Shown: positions 42,677-51,033 of the stretch, in pieces | Numbering within the stretch: position 1 is the first letter of the stretch | Layout: each line of letters begins with the position of its first letter | DNA from: Pedobacter sp. N36a | Lineage (GTDB): Bacteria > Bacteroidota > Bacteroidia > Sphingobacteriales > Sphingobacteriaceae | DNA length: 64,000 nt | Direction of reading: 5' to 3' | NCBI RefSeq assembly: GCF_014472395.1 | Contig: NZ_JACSZW010000003.1 | Span: forward strand, 62,001 to 126,000 | Program-made: the position numbers and the translations under genes | The notes under the pieces: generated by a model | Seen by the model: the letters and a program-made list of their open reading frames with translations, nothing else | Database searches by the model: none | What the model was told of the DNA's origin: nothing

Positions 42677-43861
42677 TTACGCTATTATTTCCTTTGGATC
42701 AGCTCTTCTGGTACCATCATACAACTCATATTCCAGCATGCGGCAATCCAGTTTACCATTGTAAAATTCGATCTTTTTGGTGGCTTTAAGGCCTATTTTT
42801 TTCGCAAGGTCTGGATTACCGGTAAAGATATATCCGAAATAACCTTTGCATTCCTGTTTCATAAAATCACCCACTCTTTTATAAGTAGCTTCCAGTACCG
42901 AATGTACGCCCAGACGCTCTCCGTATTCCGGATTGAAAACAACTACGCCTTTTCCACCTTCAGGAACTTTGGTTTCTGCGAAATCGCAGACTTCAAAAGT
43001 AATCAGGGTATCGACACCGGCAGTTTGCGCGTTTTTACGGCTCACTTCAACGGCATCTTCGGAAAGATCTGTCGCAATAATCGTCAGGTCAATGTTTTTA
43101 ATCACCTGTTCTTTTAGAATACGGCGTTCCGCAAAGAACACTTCTTCATCATAACCCAGGATGTGCATGAAACCATAGTTCATGCGGAACAATCCAGGTC
43201 TACGGTTAGTCGCCAATAAAGCGGCCTCAATCGCCAATGTTCCTGAACCGCACATCGGATTCACGAATGGTGATTTTTGATCCCATTGCGTACTCATGAT
43301 CACACCAGCGGCCAATGCTTCTAACATCGGTGCTTTTCCAGGGATTTTACGGTAACCATGTTTGGCTAAAGTTTCTCCGGAAGTGTCCAGAAAGATGTCC
43401 GCTTCGCTATCTTTCCAGTATAAATGAACCACTGCTTTGTTGGCATCTGATCCTGAATTTGGACGAATTCCTTTTTTGTCTTTAATGCGGTCAACTATTG
43501 CGTCTTTTACTTTTAGATTGGCAAAAAGCGGCGTGGTGATGGTTGGGTTATCCACATTTGAAGTCACCGAGAAGTATCCGGAGAAATCAATCAGCGATTC
43601 CCATTCCATATCTACCAGCTCTCGGTACAGTTCTTCCGGGTTATTGGCTTTGAAGCTTTTTAAGCAATATAAAATCTGACTGGCGCACCTCAGGTTTAAA
43701 TTCAGCTTGATGCATTCCGTTAGGGTTATATTTAACTCCACGCCGGTAGGGAAATCCCTAACAATAGTGTAGCCCAGGGCTTTAACCTCTTCCTGTAGAT
43801 ATGGCGATAATCGCTTGTTGCAGGTTAAGATAACCTTGCTTTTTGTGTGGAAAACTTGCAT
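42677..43861 (-). CDS. THUMP-domain RNA methyltransferase (RlmL/TrmN-like)
   Basis: A 394-aa SAM-dependent methyltransferase for rRNA or tRNA guanine. The THUMP RNA-binding domain spans about residues 45-165. The Rossmann methyltransferase domain follows with the SAM motif NPMCGSGTLAIEAAL (201-215), ATDLSEDAV near 263 and the catalytic N310-P-E-Y313. The usual motif is NPPY, so Pro is replaced by Glu here. It resembles the N-terminal half of E. coli RlmL, giving N2-methylguanine in 23S rRNA. It is divergent from the DUF3127 gene. Confidence 0.9.
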   Translation of the reverse strand: MQVFHTKSKVILTCNKRLSPYLQEEVKALGYTIVRDFPTGVELNITLTECIKLNLNLRCASQILYCLKSFKANNPEELYRELVDMEWESLIDFSGYFSVTSNVDNPTITTPLFANLKVKDAIVDRIKDKKGIRPNSGSDANKAVVHLYWKDSEADIFLDTSGETLAKHGYRKIPGKAPMLEALAAGVIMSTQWDQKSPFVNPMCGSGTLAIEAALLATNRRPGLFRMNYGFMHILGYDEEVFFAERRILKEQVIKNIDLTIIATDLSEDAVEVSRKNAQTAGVDTLITFEVCDFAETKVPEGGKGVVVFNPEYGERLGVHSVLEATYKRVGDFMKQECKGYFGYIFTGNPDLAKKIGLKATKKIEFYNGKLDCRMLEYELYDGTRRADPKEIIA

Positions 43862-43933
43862 AATATATTGTGCGAAGTTATCAATAAAAATATAGAGATT
43901 TGAACTTTGTCAAAGAATAAAACAGTAATTGTT

Positions 43934-44299
43934 ATGGAAATAAAAGGAAAAGTGCATGAAATTGGTGCATTACAACAGGTGAGTGAGACTTTTAAGAAAC
44001 GTGACCTGATTATAGAATACGCAGAAAATCCTACTTATCCAGAGTACATCAGATTTGAAGCTTTACAAGATAAAACGGCTTTATTCGACAGCTTAAAAAC
44101 TGGTGATGATGTAGAAGTTTCTTTTAACTTACGCGGTCGTCCATGGACTGATAAAACAGGAAAAACATCATATTTCAATAGTCTGGTCGTATGGCGTATC
44201 AATGCCTTAACTCCAGGAGCTGCTGCAGCAACGCCAGCTTATGCTCCACCAGCAGATTTGAACAATGCTCCAGGTGAGGAAGATGATCTTCCTTTCTAA
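43934..44299 (+). CDS. DUF3127 protein with SSB-like acidic C-terminal tip
   Basis: A 121-aa protein with the DUF3127 domain, an OB-fold-like small beta barrel (MEIKGKVHEIG, FKKRDLIIEYAENPTYPEYIRFE, VEVSFNLRGRPWTDKTGKTSYFNSLVVWRI). A flexible Ala/Pro-rich linker leads to the final residues EEDDLPF. That tip resembles the DDDIPF tail of single-stranded DNA-binding protein, which recruits repair proteins. The frame opens at a TTG (43907), but the ATG at 43934 is the family start. It is divergent from the THUMP methyltransferase and closed by a terminator. The in vivo role is not known to me. Confidence 0.85.
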   Translation: MEIKGKVHEIGALQQVSETFKKRDLIIEYAENPTYPEYIRFEALQDKTALFDSLKTGDDVEVSFNLRGRPWTDKTGKTSYFNSLVVWRINALTPGAAAATPAYAPPADLNNAPGEEDDLPF

Positions 44300-44332
44300 A
44301 GATCTTTTTTAAATAAACAAATTGACCAAACG

Positions 44333-44368
44333 AGCCTGTCCGATCCTTCGGACAGGCTTTATTTTTGT
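44333..44368 (+). terminator. Intrinsic terminator after the DUF3127 gene
   Basis: GCCTGTCCGA (from about 44334), a short loop, TCGGACAGGC and a T-rich tail. The remaining ~200 bp to the next gene hold a TATTTTTG -7-like element at 44555-44562 and no gene. Confidence 0.85.
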
Positions 44369-44572
44369 CCTGTTTTTGGCTGCTGTGCAGCAAGCTGGTT
44401 AATGCCCTTCTCTTCCCGATCACTACTTGGCTATTTCCTCCTTTTTTTTCATTTTATAAATTAAAAGTAATCATCTCAGGTTAATCGCTGTAATTTTAGG
44501 AAATTCAGCATGTTAAAAAGTGTTAAATAAGCCGGTTTATCCTTCCGCCTTATTTATTTTTGAAATCTCACA

Positions 44573-46411
44573 ATGAAAAAAAGAAGCCTTTGGTTGATCA
44601 CCGCTCTAATGACCATAGCTTTGCTTGGCGTATTTGTAATGCAGCTGTATTACATCAGGGAGGCTTATGCCCTAAAATCTCAGCTTTTCGAACAGGATGT
44701 CAGTCAGGCCTTGAATGCAGTAGTAAGCAAGGTGCAGAAAAGATATGCCGCCACCCATCTGAATAAAAAAGAAGATCAGCTTAAGGAAGAGCGGGAAGCA
44801 GAGCTGCGGGATAAAGCACAGATCCTGGTGGACTTCAAAGAGCAGCACAAGCTGAAAGAAGAACGCCGCAAGCTGGAGCAGCAGAAAAAAATCATTGCCG
44901 ACTTGAATATGCAGGACAGTGTGATCCGCAACAATTACCTGCGCCCGATGATCATCACTGAAAAAGAATACCTGTCGATGTCTACCTTGGACGACGATAA
45001 GAAATCCCCTTTGCAGGTAGACATGAATTTTGGGGTGGATAAAGCAGGAAATGTGATCACGGCAAATGTCAATCAAACCTATATTCCGGAAAAAGCACAA
45101 ACCTTTAAGGTTTCTACTGATAAACTGCCCGATAGTATCCGCTACCTCGCCTTTAATCCTTTTAGTAAAAAACCACTCCTGATTACACTGCCACGTGTTT
45201 CGCCAGAAATGGCTGCCAAATTCAGAAGTCAGGATGAGATTGAAAATGAAAAATTCCAAAGGGCTTTTAAAGACCTTTTAACGGATACGGTCATCATCAA
45301 AACTAATAGCCTCAATTATCTGGAAGATGTAGCGATGGAAATGCGCCAGGAAAATGTACCGATTGATGAGCGGGTGCCCAGAGATGTACTCGATACGCTG
45401 ATCAAAACCGAGCTTCTCAACAGGAACATTAAACTTGATTATGATTTTTGGGTGAAGCTGGCTAATAAAGATTCTGTGCTCTACCGCAAAGTGTCTAATG
45501 AAAGCATCGTACCTGTTCCTTCAAACGTCCATAAGGTCACGTTGTTCAGCAATGATATTTTTAGAGATCCAGGAATGTTATACATCACGTTTCCCAAAGA
45601 AGATTCTTTGATCTTTAGCAATCTGAGCGTAACGATGGCCACCTCAGCAGCGCTATTACTGGTGCTGGTGTTCATTTTTGCCTATACCATTTACACGATT
45701 TTAAAGCAAAAGAAAATTTCGGAGATGAAAACTGATTTCATCAACAATATGACGCATGAGTTTAAAACCCCTGTGGCTACCATTATGATTGCCAGTGAGG
45801 CGCTGAAAGATCCGGAGATCACTGAGGATAAAACCAGGGTGAAAAGATTGGCAGGCATCATATATGATGAAAATGTACGATTGGGAAATCACATTGAAAG
45901 GGTATTGAGTATCGCCAGACTGGAGAAGAAAGAACTGAAACTAGAAGAAACCGTTTTAAATATCAATGAGCTCATTCTGGTGGTGGTCGACAGTATGGAC
46001 CTGCAATTACAAAAGAAAGGCACACAACTGGAGCTGAAACTGGATGCCATGCCTCCCTTTATTTATGCGGATGAATTGCACCTTTCCAATGTGATTTATA
46101 ACCTGATAGACAATGCCAATAAATACAGTATGGGCGTCCCTAAAATTACAATCAGTACTAGGATTAACCATAAAAATCTTATTATTGAAGTAGCTGATGA
46201 GGGAATTGGCATGAGCAACGACGAGACAAAACGTATTTTTGATCAGTTCTATAGAGTGCCCACTGGAAATTTACATGATGTGAAAGGATTTGGGCTGGGT
46301 CTGAACTATGTCCAGGACATCATCGAACAGATGGATGGGAAAATTAAAGTGCACAGTGAAAAAGACAAAGGTACCGTCTTTGAAATTATTTTACCCTTAA
46401 ACCGGAACTAA
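44573..46411 (+). CDS. Sensor histidine kinase with large coiled-coil periplasmic domain
   Basis: A 612-aa inner-membrane kinase. It has a first transmembrane helix at 6-28 and a periplasmic sensor region of about 330 residues that starts with a long charged coiled coil (about 55-115). A second helix lies at about 358-378, then HisKA with H395 in NNMTHEFKTPVATI. The ATPase domain has NLIDNANKYS, DEGIGMSNDETKRIFDQFYR and GFGLGLNYVQDI. The response-regulator gene follows after 52 bp, giving a cognate pair. The sensed signal is unknown. A -7-like element (TATTTTTG) ends 10 bp before the ATG. Confidence 0.9.
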   Translation: MKKRSLWLITALMTIALLGVFVMQLYYIREAYALKSQLFEQDVSQALNAVVSKVQKRYAATHLNKKEDQLKEEREAELRDKAQILVDFKEQHKLKEERRKLEQQKKIIADLNMQDSVIRNNYLRPMIITEKEYLSMSTLDDDKKSPLQVDMNFGVDKAGNVITANVNQTYIPEKAQTFKVSTDKLPDSIRYLAFNPFSKKPLLITLPRVSPEMAAKFRSQDEIENEKFQRAFKDLLTDTVIIKTNSLNYLEDVAMEMRQENVPIDERVPRDVLDTLIKTELLNRNIKLDYDFWVKLANKDSVLYRKVSNESIVPVPSNVHKVTLFSNDIFRDPGMLYITFPKEDSLIFSNLSVTMATSAALLLVLVFIFAYTIYTILKQKKISEMKTDFINNMTHEFKTPVATIMIASEALKDPEITEDKTRVKRLAGIIYDENVRLGNHIERVLSIARLEKKELKLEETVLNINELILVVVDSMDLQLQKKGTQLELKLDAMPPFIYADELHLSNVIYNLIDNANKYSMGVPKITISTRINHKNLIIEVADEGIGMSNDETKRIFDQFYRVPTGNLHDVKGFGLGLNYVQDIIEQMDGKIKVHSEKDKGTVFEIILPLNRN

Positions 46412-46463
46412 TGAAACCATCCTCCTATGATGGCTTCATAACCCATAAAAACAATAAAAGCTG

Positions 46464-47159
46464 ATGAAAAAAATTCTGTTGGTAGAAGATGATCCGAACC
46501 TGGGTTTGCTTTTGCAAGATTACCTGCAATTGAAAGGGAAATTTGAGGTGGTCCTATGTATAGACGGAGAGGAGGGGCTGAAAGCTTTTTCAAAGCAGGA
46601 ATTTGACCTTTGCATTTTGGATGTCATGATGCCTAAGAAAGATGGTTTCACACTGGGGAAAGAGATCAGAAAGATCAATCAGCAGGTCCCGATTATCTTT
46701 GCCACGGCAAAAGCCATGATGGAAGACAAAGCTTCTGCTTACGACCTAGGCGGCGATGATTACATCACTAAACCTTTTCGTATTGAAGAGCTGCTGTTGC
46801 GCATCAATGCCTTATTAAAGCGTGTAACGACCAAAGAAGTGGTAGAAGCAGCGCCCGTAGAAACGCAATTTCAAATTGGGGATTATACCTTTGATTACAC
46901 TACTCAGCTAATTCACTATAAAGGGCAGCAGCAGAAACTCAGCACTAAAGAAGCTGAATTGCTGCAATTGCTCTGCTTAAAGAAAAATGCGGTACTGACC
47001 AGGGAAGAGGCTTTACTCAGCATCTGGCATGACGACAATTATTTTAACGGCCGGAGTATGGACGTGTTCCTGAGCAAATTAAGGAAGTACCTTAGGGAAG
47101 ACCCTAAGGTAGAGATCCTAAATGTGCATGGAAAGGGCTATAAATTACTCGTCAATTAA
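46464..47159 (+). CDS. OmpR/PhoB-type response regulator
   Basis: A 231-aa DNA-binding regulator, partner of the preceding kinase. The receiver domain has the acidic pair D9/D10, phospho-acceptor D53 in CILDVMMPKKDG, and K103 in YITKPF. The OmpR-type winged helix covers about 135-230, with LSTKEAELLQLLCLKKNAVLTREEALLSIW-like sequence. Its 3' end overlaps the GLPGLI gene end by 4 bp (TTAA, stops on both strands). The convergent barrel/GLPGLI operon may be a target. Confidence 0.93.
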   Translation: MKKILLVEDDPNLGLLLQDYLQLKGKFEVVLCIDGEEGLKAFSKQEFDLCILDVMMPKKDGFTLGKEIRKINQQVPIIFATAKAMMEDKASAYDLGGDDYITKPFRIEELLLRINALLKRVTTKEVVEAAPVETQFQIGDYTFDYTTQLIHYKGQQQKLSTKEAELLQLLCLKKNAVLTREEALLSIWHDDNYFNGRSMDVFLSKLRKYLREDPKVEILNVHGKGYKLLVN

Positions 47160-47932
47160 AGGGTAAGGGCTTTCAGAATGGTTTGGGCGTAATTGCCCCA
47201 CCTTTTCATGACGCCATTCAACGTGTCATTCAGTCCCTTCGTATTCATAGATTTGCCTTTTACCGGTGCTTTTAGTTCGGCTGCGTTAAGGGGTCTGTCC
47301 TTGACACTGGTCGCAAACCAGCTGATGTTTTCATGCGGCAATGCGACGCCCAGAATCATGCCTGGTAAACCATTGAAAGACTCCGGACCACCGGAGACAG
47401 GGATCTTGTCCGTGTAAAAGGCCACCACATAAATAGAATCCATGATGATGGCATTGGCTCTTCTGCATTCATATCCTGCAATTTCTCGGGTTTCAGAAGT
47501 GAGCTTCCAATTGATTTTTCGTAAACTGTCTTTGACCAGGAAGGTTTCTTCATATACCTTTTTCTGAGTGATGAAGGTATGGCTGAATAAATTAGAAAAT
47601 ATAATGTTGTTCTGAAGCACATTAGGGTCGCTGCCCCAAAAGCCGTTTGCGTCTTTTTGCGTGTCCTCCAATGGGCTGAACAGGGTCTGGTCATTAGAAA
47701 ATGCCAGGGTGCTTTTCAGGATTTTGAACTGAGGCTGGTTCTTCTTATACTGGTCAAAAGCAGTCTGCATATAACCTTCATTGTCTTTGTTGATGGTTTT
47801 TTTGATAATGGCATACATGTTGATTTTCTTTTCAAAATCAATCATGCCGCTAGTCGCAAACCGCACATTCTGTGCAGATAGGTAGCCCGTATAACCGAGC
47901 AGTAATAGGAGGGTAATTAAAGTGTTTTTCAT
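47156..47932 (-). CDS. GLPGLI family protein
   Basis: A 258-aa exported protein with a signal peptide (LLLLLGYTGYLSAQ). It has the name-giving motif as FNGLPGMIL (G188-M192), preceded by ETREIAGYECRRANAII and VVAFYTDKIPVSGGP. The family is restricted to Bacteroidota; its members are usually encoded next to outer-membrane barrels, and their biochemical role is not established. It starts 5 bp after the end of the barrel gene on the same strand, so the two form an operon and probably work together at the outer membrane. Confidence 0.92.
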   Translation of the reverse strand: MKNTLITLLLLLGYTGYLSAQNVRFATSGMIDFEKKINMYAIIKKTINKDNEGYMQTAFDQYKKNQPQFKILKSTLAFSNDQTLFSPLEDTQKDANGFWGSDPNVLQNNIIFSNLFSHTFITQKKVYEETFLVKDSLRKINWKLTSETREIAGYECRRANAIIMDSIYVVAFYTDKIPVSGGPESFNGLPGMILGVALPHENISWFATSVKDRPLNAAELKAPVKGKSMNTKGLNDTLNGVMKRWGNYAQTILKALTL

Positions 47933-47936
47933 TTGA

Positions 47937-50750
47937 TTATGGTTTAGCTGCTGATCCGCCCATTTTATTGAAATCCCAAATCAGGGACAGCATGAAATAT
48001 CTTTTTATGGTATTGTAGCGTCTTTCGGTAATGAGGTTGGCATTGGCACTTCTTTCAAAACCCGTATTCTGATTCAGCAAGTCATTGCCGGAAAGTCTAA
48101 GCTGCAGGTCTTCCTTTTTGAAAAACTTCTTGCTGATGGCCGCATTCCATATCAATCGCTCAAACTCTTGCTGCAAGGCCGGCGTTTTTCCCCTGTATTC
48201 GTAGTTCCCACCGGTGTTGATCTCTACTTTTCCTGGCAGGTACACATTGATGCTCATATTTCCATTGGCACCCCAGCCGCTATTGTCGGACCTGGTGTCT
48301 AAAGACGCCTTGCTGAAGGTATACGTTGGTCCGCCTGAAAGGTAAATGTTATACGATTTTACATCCCGTTTGGAGATTGAGAGCCCCGTTCTGTAAGTCC
48401 TGTTTTTTGTGGTATTGAAAGCCTGGTTGATCATGCTGTAATTGTTAGATCCATTGAAGCTTGCATTTGCGCCCACATTTAAACCAAACAGGTTAATTTT
48501 TCTGTTGTAATCCAGGTATAGGTTATAATTACTAGGTGTTTTTCCATCTAGATTGATTGGCTGATAGGTGCTTTTGCCGTTTTCGTCGGTTATGGTGCTG
48601 TTCACAATCGCATTTGTACTGAAGTTATAGTAAAAACTAGCATAGATAGCCTCAGAAGTCATGACTTTATAGCTGCTGTAATTGGTACTGAAAGAGTGGT
48701 TAAATGATGGGTCTAAGTCTGCATTTCCAATGTAAATGTTAAGCGGGTCAGTATTCACTTTTACCGCTTGCAGCTGACTGATGCTCGGCTGACTGGTATA
48801 TCCGTTGTAGTTGAAGCGAAATGACCGTTGCTGACTAAAGTTATAGCGGTAAGTAGCCGAAGGGCTCCAGTTGAAAAAATCTCTTTTCAGGCGCTCATTC
48901 GTATAGCCATCCAGCTGTTTCAGGTGTACATCGTTGACCTTGGTTCCGAAGTTTAGCACAGATTTGTTTTTGTTTAAATTGAAAAACGCACCTACCTGAT
49001 TGTTTACCTGATCCAGGTCCAGTTTATTGCTGAATTCTTCGTCCAGCAGGTGATAATCGCCAACGGTATTTTTATTGAATGATTTCCGGTCAGAATGGTC
49101 CTTGCTCAGGTATAGACCATAGTTGAATACCACCGACCATGCCTTGGACAGCGGTTCTGAATACGTTGCATTCGTATTGTGTACGGAACTTCTGATGTAA
49201 TTGGTCTTATATTGATCTATGGGTGTTTCATCTTTGAAATCACCATTCAGGTCAAAATTCCGTACCAGGGAATTGATGAAGCCGGTATTGTTGTTTTCAT
49301 TGGCACTCTGCGCGATGCTGATCGAGAATGTTCTTCCTTTTTTACGAAGTTTTTTGGAATAGAAAAGACTAGCATTCAGTTCTCTCTGATCTCCTTTATT
49401 ACTCAAAGACCGTTTGTTGTTGTTCAGGGCGGTTCCGTCTGCACGGGTACTGCTTTCAAAATATTCACTTTCCGACCGACTGTTCTTAATGGTCCCATTC
49501 AGGCTGACCTTAATGGTGGAGCTGGAATCCATATTGATCGTGTACATCCCATCTAATTTTTGACGGAAGAGATGTTTTTCGGAAGTTTCATTAGAAACAC
49601 TGTAGATGGTGGGGGTTTCTACATCTGAGCCTGGAGGGAGGTTTTTTTGTGTCAAGGTGTTTTTATCCCCTGATACATCAATCATTCCTGCTTTATAATT
49701 GGTATTGATGCTTTCCTTGTCTTTGTTCCATTTATTGGAAAAATGTGCACCGCCATTTTTGGTAGATGGCAGTCCTTCACCACCGTATTGCCCATCGTAG
49801 GTATCCAGGCCGTCGTCATTTCGGTCTGCATTGAAAAAAAGCCGGCCATCGTCGCCCACCTGTAGATTGCTGGAACCAAATTTATCGCGGTCGCCCCAGG
49901 ATAAACCTGTCTTTCCTGTATTTCCAAGGGTGCTGTAGGCTGCCATTTTCTTTCTTCCTTTGAAAATGTTAATCATGGCCTGGCCCTGATAGAGGTCCTC
50001 TGTAGCCATTCCCCCATCAATTTTTCCGAAATAACCATTCTTTTTGTCTTCTTTCAGTTTGATGTTAATGGTTTTTGCTTTTTCTCCATCATCGATGCCG
50101 GTAAATGCCGCCTGATCGCTGGTTTTATCGAAGAGCTGCACTTTATCTACCATATCGCCGCGGAGGTTTTTAGTGACTAGGGTAGGGTCGTCTCCAAAAA
50201 ATTCTTCTCCATCTACCAATACTTTATTCACGGCTTTACCCTGGGCGGTGATTTTTCCATCTTGATCTATGGTGATCCCTGGAAGTTGCTTGAGCAGGTC
50301 TTCTACTTTCGAATTGGGTTGAATCACATAAGCTGCGGCATCAAATTCGGTGGTGTCGCCCTTCATTTTTATGGCGTTGATTTTTCCTTTGATGATCACA
50401 TCGTTCAGTAAGGTTGATTTTAACATCAGGTTCAATCGGCCGAAGTCATGTGTTTTTTTGAGCGAGTCCAGGTGAAAGTCTTCCACGTAGTCGGCATAGC
50501 CGGGGTAGCTGACCAGGACAATAAATTTTCCAGCTTTTAGCGGATGTAGTCTAAAGGCGCCTTCCGCATCTGCTCTCGTATACTTAACGAGGGTAGAATC
50601 TTTAGCGTTTAAGATGGTAATTGTGGTGTTTACCATTTTGTAAGTCGCCGCGGTGTCAGTGACTATACCTTTCACTTCATAATTGCTTTGAGCACGTGCT
50701 AGAAAAGAGCAGGAACAGAGAAAATACAGTAGATAAAGTTTCAGTTTCAT
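47937..50750 (-). CDS. Outer-membrane beta-barrel protein with carboxypeptidase-regulatory and plug domains
   Basis: A 937-aa outer-membrane protein of the TonB-receptor-like barrel family found with GLPGLI proteins. It has a signal peptide (1-20), a carboxypeptidase-regulatory-like domain (about 23-110; GIVTDTAATYKMVNTTITIL), and a plug domain (about 125-225; VEDLLKQLPGITIDQDGKI, then NKVLVDGEEFFGDDP). A large barrel is rich in Asn, Ser and Tyr, with motifs such as NFGTKVNDVHLKQLDGY. It lacks clues to a ligand and no SusD-like partner is present. A dyad ACTAA-N4-TTAGT lies 30 bp upstream of the start codon. Confidence 0.88.
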   Translation of the reverse strand: MKLKLYLLYFLCSCSFLARAQSNYEVKGIVTDTAATYKMVNTTITILNAKDSTLVKYTRADAEGAFRLHPLKAGKFIVLVSYPGYADYVEDFHLDSLKKTHDFGRLNLMLKSTLLNDVIIKGKINAIKMKGDTTEFDAAAYVIQPNSKVEDLLKQLPGITIDQDGKITAQGKAVNKVLVDGEEFFGDDPTLVTKNLRGDMVDKVQLFDKTSDQAAFTGIDDGEKAKTINIKLKEDKKNGYFGKIDGGMATEDLYQGQAMINIFKGRKKMAAYSTLGNTGKTGLSWGDRDKFGSSNLQVGDDGRLFFNADRNDDGLDTYDGQYGGEGLPSTKNGGAHFSNKWNKDKESINTNYKAGMIDVSGDKNTLTQKNLPPGSDVETPTIYSVSNETSEKHLFRQKLDGMYTINMDSSSTIKVSLNGTIKNSRSESEYFESSTRADGTALNNNKRSLSNKGDQRELNASLFYSKKLRKKGRTFSISIAQSANENNNTGFINSLVRNFDLNGDFKDETPIDQYKTNYIRSSVHNTNATYSEPLSKAWSVVFNYGLYLSKDHSDRKSFNKNTVGDYHLLDEEFSNKLDLDQVNNQVGAFFNLNKNKSVLNFGTKVNDVHLKQLDGYTNERLKRDFFNWSPSATYRYNFSQQRSFRFNYNGYTSQPSISQLQAVKVNTDPLNIYIGNADLDPSFNHSFSTNYSSYKVMTSEAIYASFYYNFSTNAIVNSTITDENGKSTYQPINLDGKTPSNYNLYLDYNRKINLFGLNVGANASFNGSNNYSMINQAFNTTKNRTYRTGLSISKRDVKSYNIYLSGGPTYTFSKASLDTRSDNSGWGANGNMSINVYLPGKVEINTGGNYEYRGKTPALQQEFERLIWNAAISKKFFKKEDLQLRLSGNDLLNQNTGFERSANANLITERRYNTIKRYFMLSLIWDFNKMGGSAAKP

Positions 50751-50779
50751 TTCAGGTTATTTGGTTAACCTAATATATA

Positions 50780-50793
50780 ACTAAAACTTTAGT
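50780..50793 (-). promoter_or_regulatory. BlaI-type dyad upstream of the barrel/GLPGLI operon
   Basis: ACTAA AACT TTAGT is a perfect 5-bp dyad with a 4-nt spacer, 30 bp before the barrel gene start. The same ACTAA-N4-TTAGT pattern occurs twice before the blaI-like gene at 63749 and 63774. The rest of the 283-bp gap up to the sulfatase gene holds no gene that I can see. Confidence 0.5.
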
Positions 50794-51033
50794 AACAACC
50801 TTTATTGGATTATAATTTTATGTTAAATTATGTTAAAGAGGAATAAATGTTTAGGAATTATAATATACTATTTTAGTAGATTAAGTTTGTTTACTCCTTT
50901 TTTCTCCGGTTTCGTTGAGGATGAGCTATGGCCTATCCCACAGTCGGAGGTGAGTATTAATCCAAATCTGAAGTAATTTATCTGGCCACCCCTATTTGTT
51001 TTTATCTTAGGGCCAGCTTAAATCATACACATA

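Noticed and set aside
50866..50878. TACTATTTTAGTA as a further BlaI-type operator
   Set aside because: The half-sites are 3 bp apart, not 4, and the core is ACTA rather than ACTAA.
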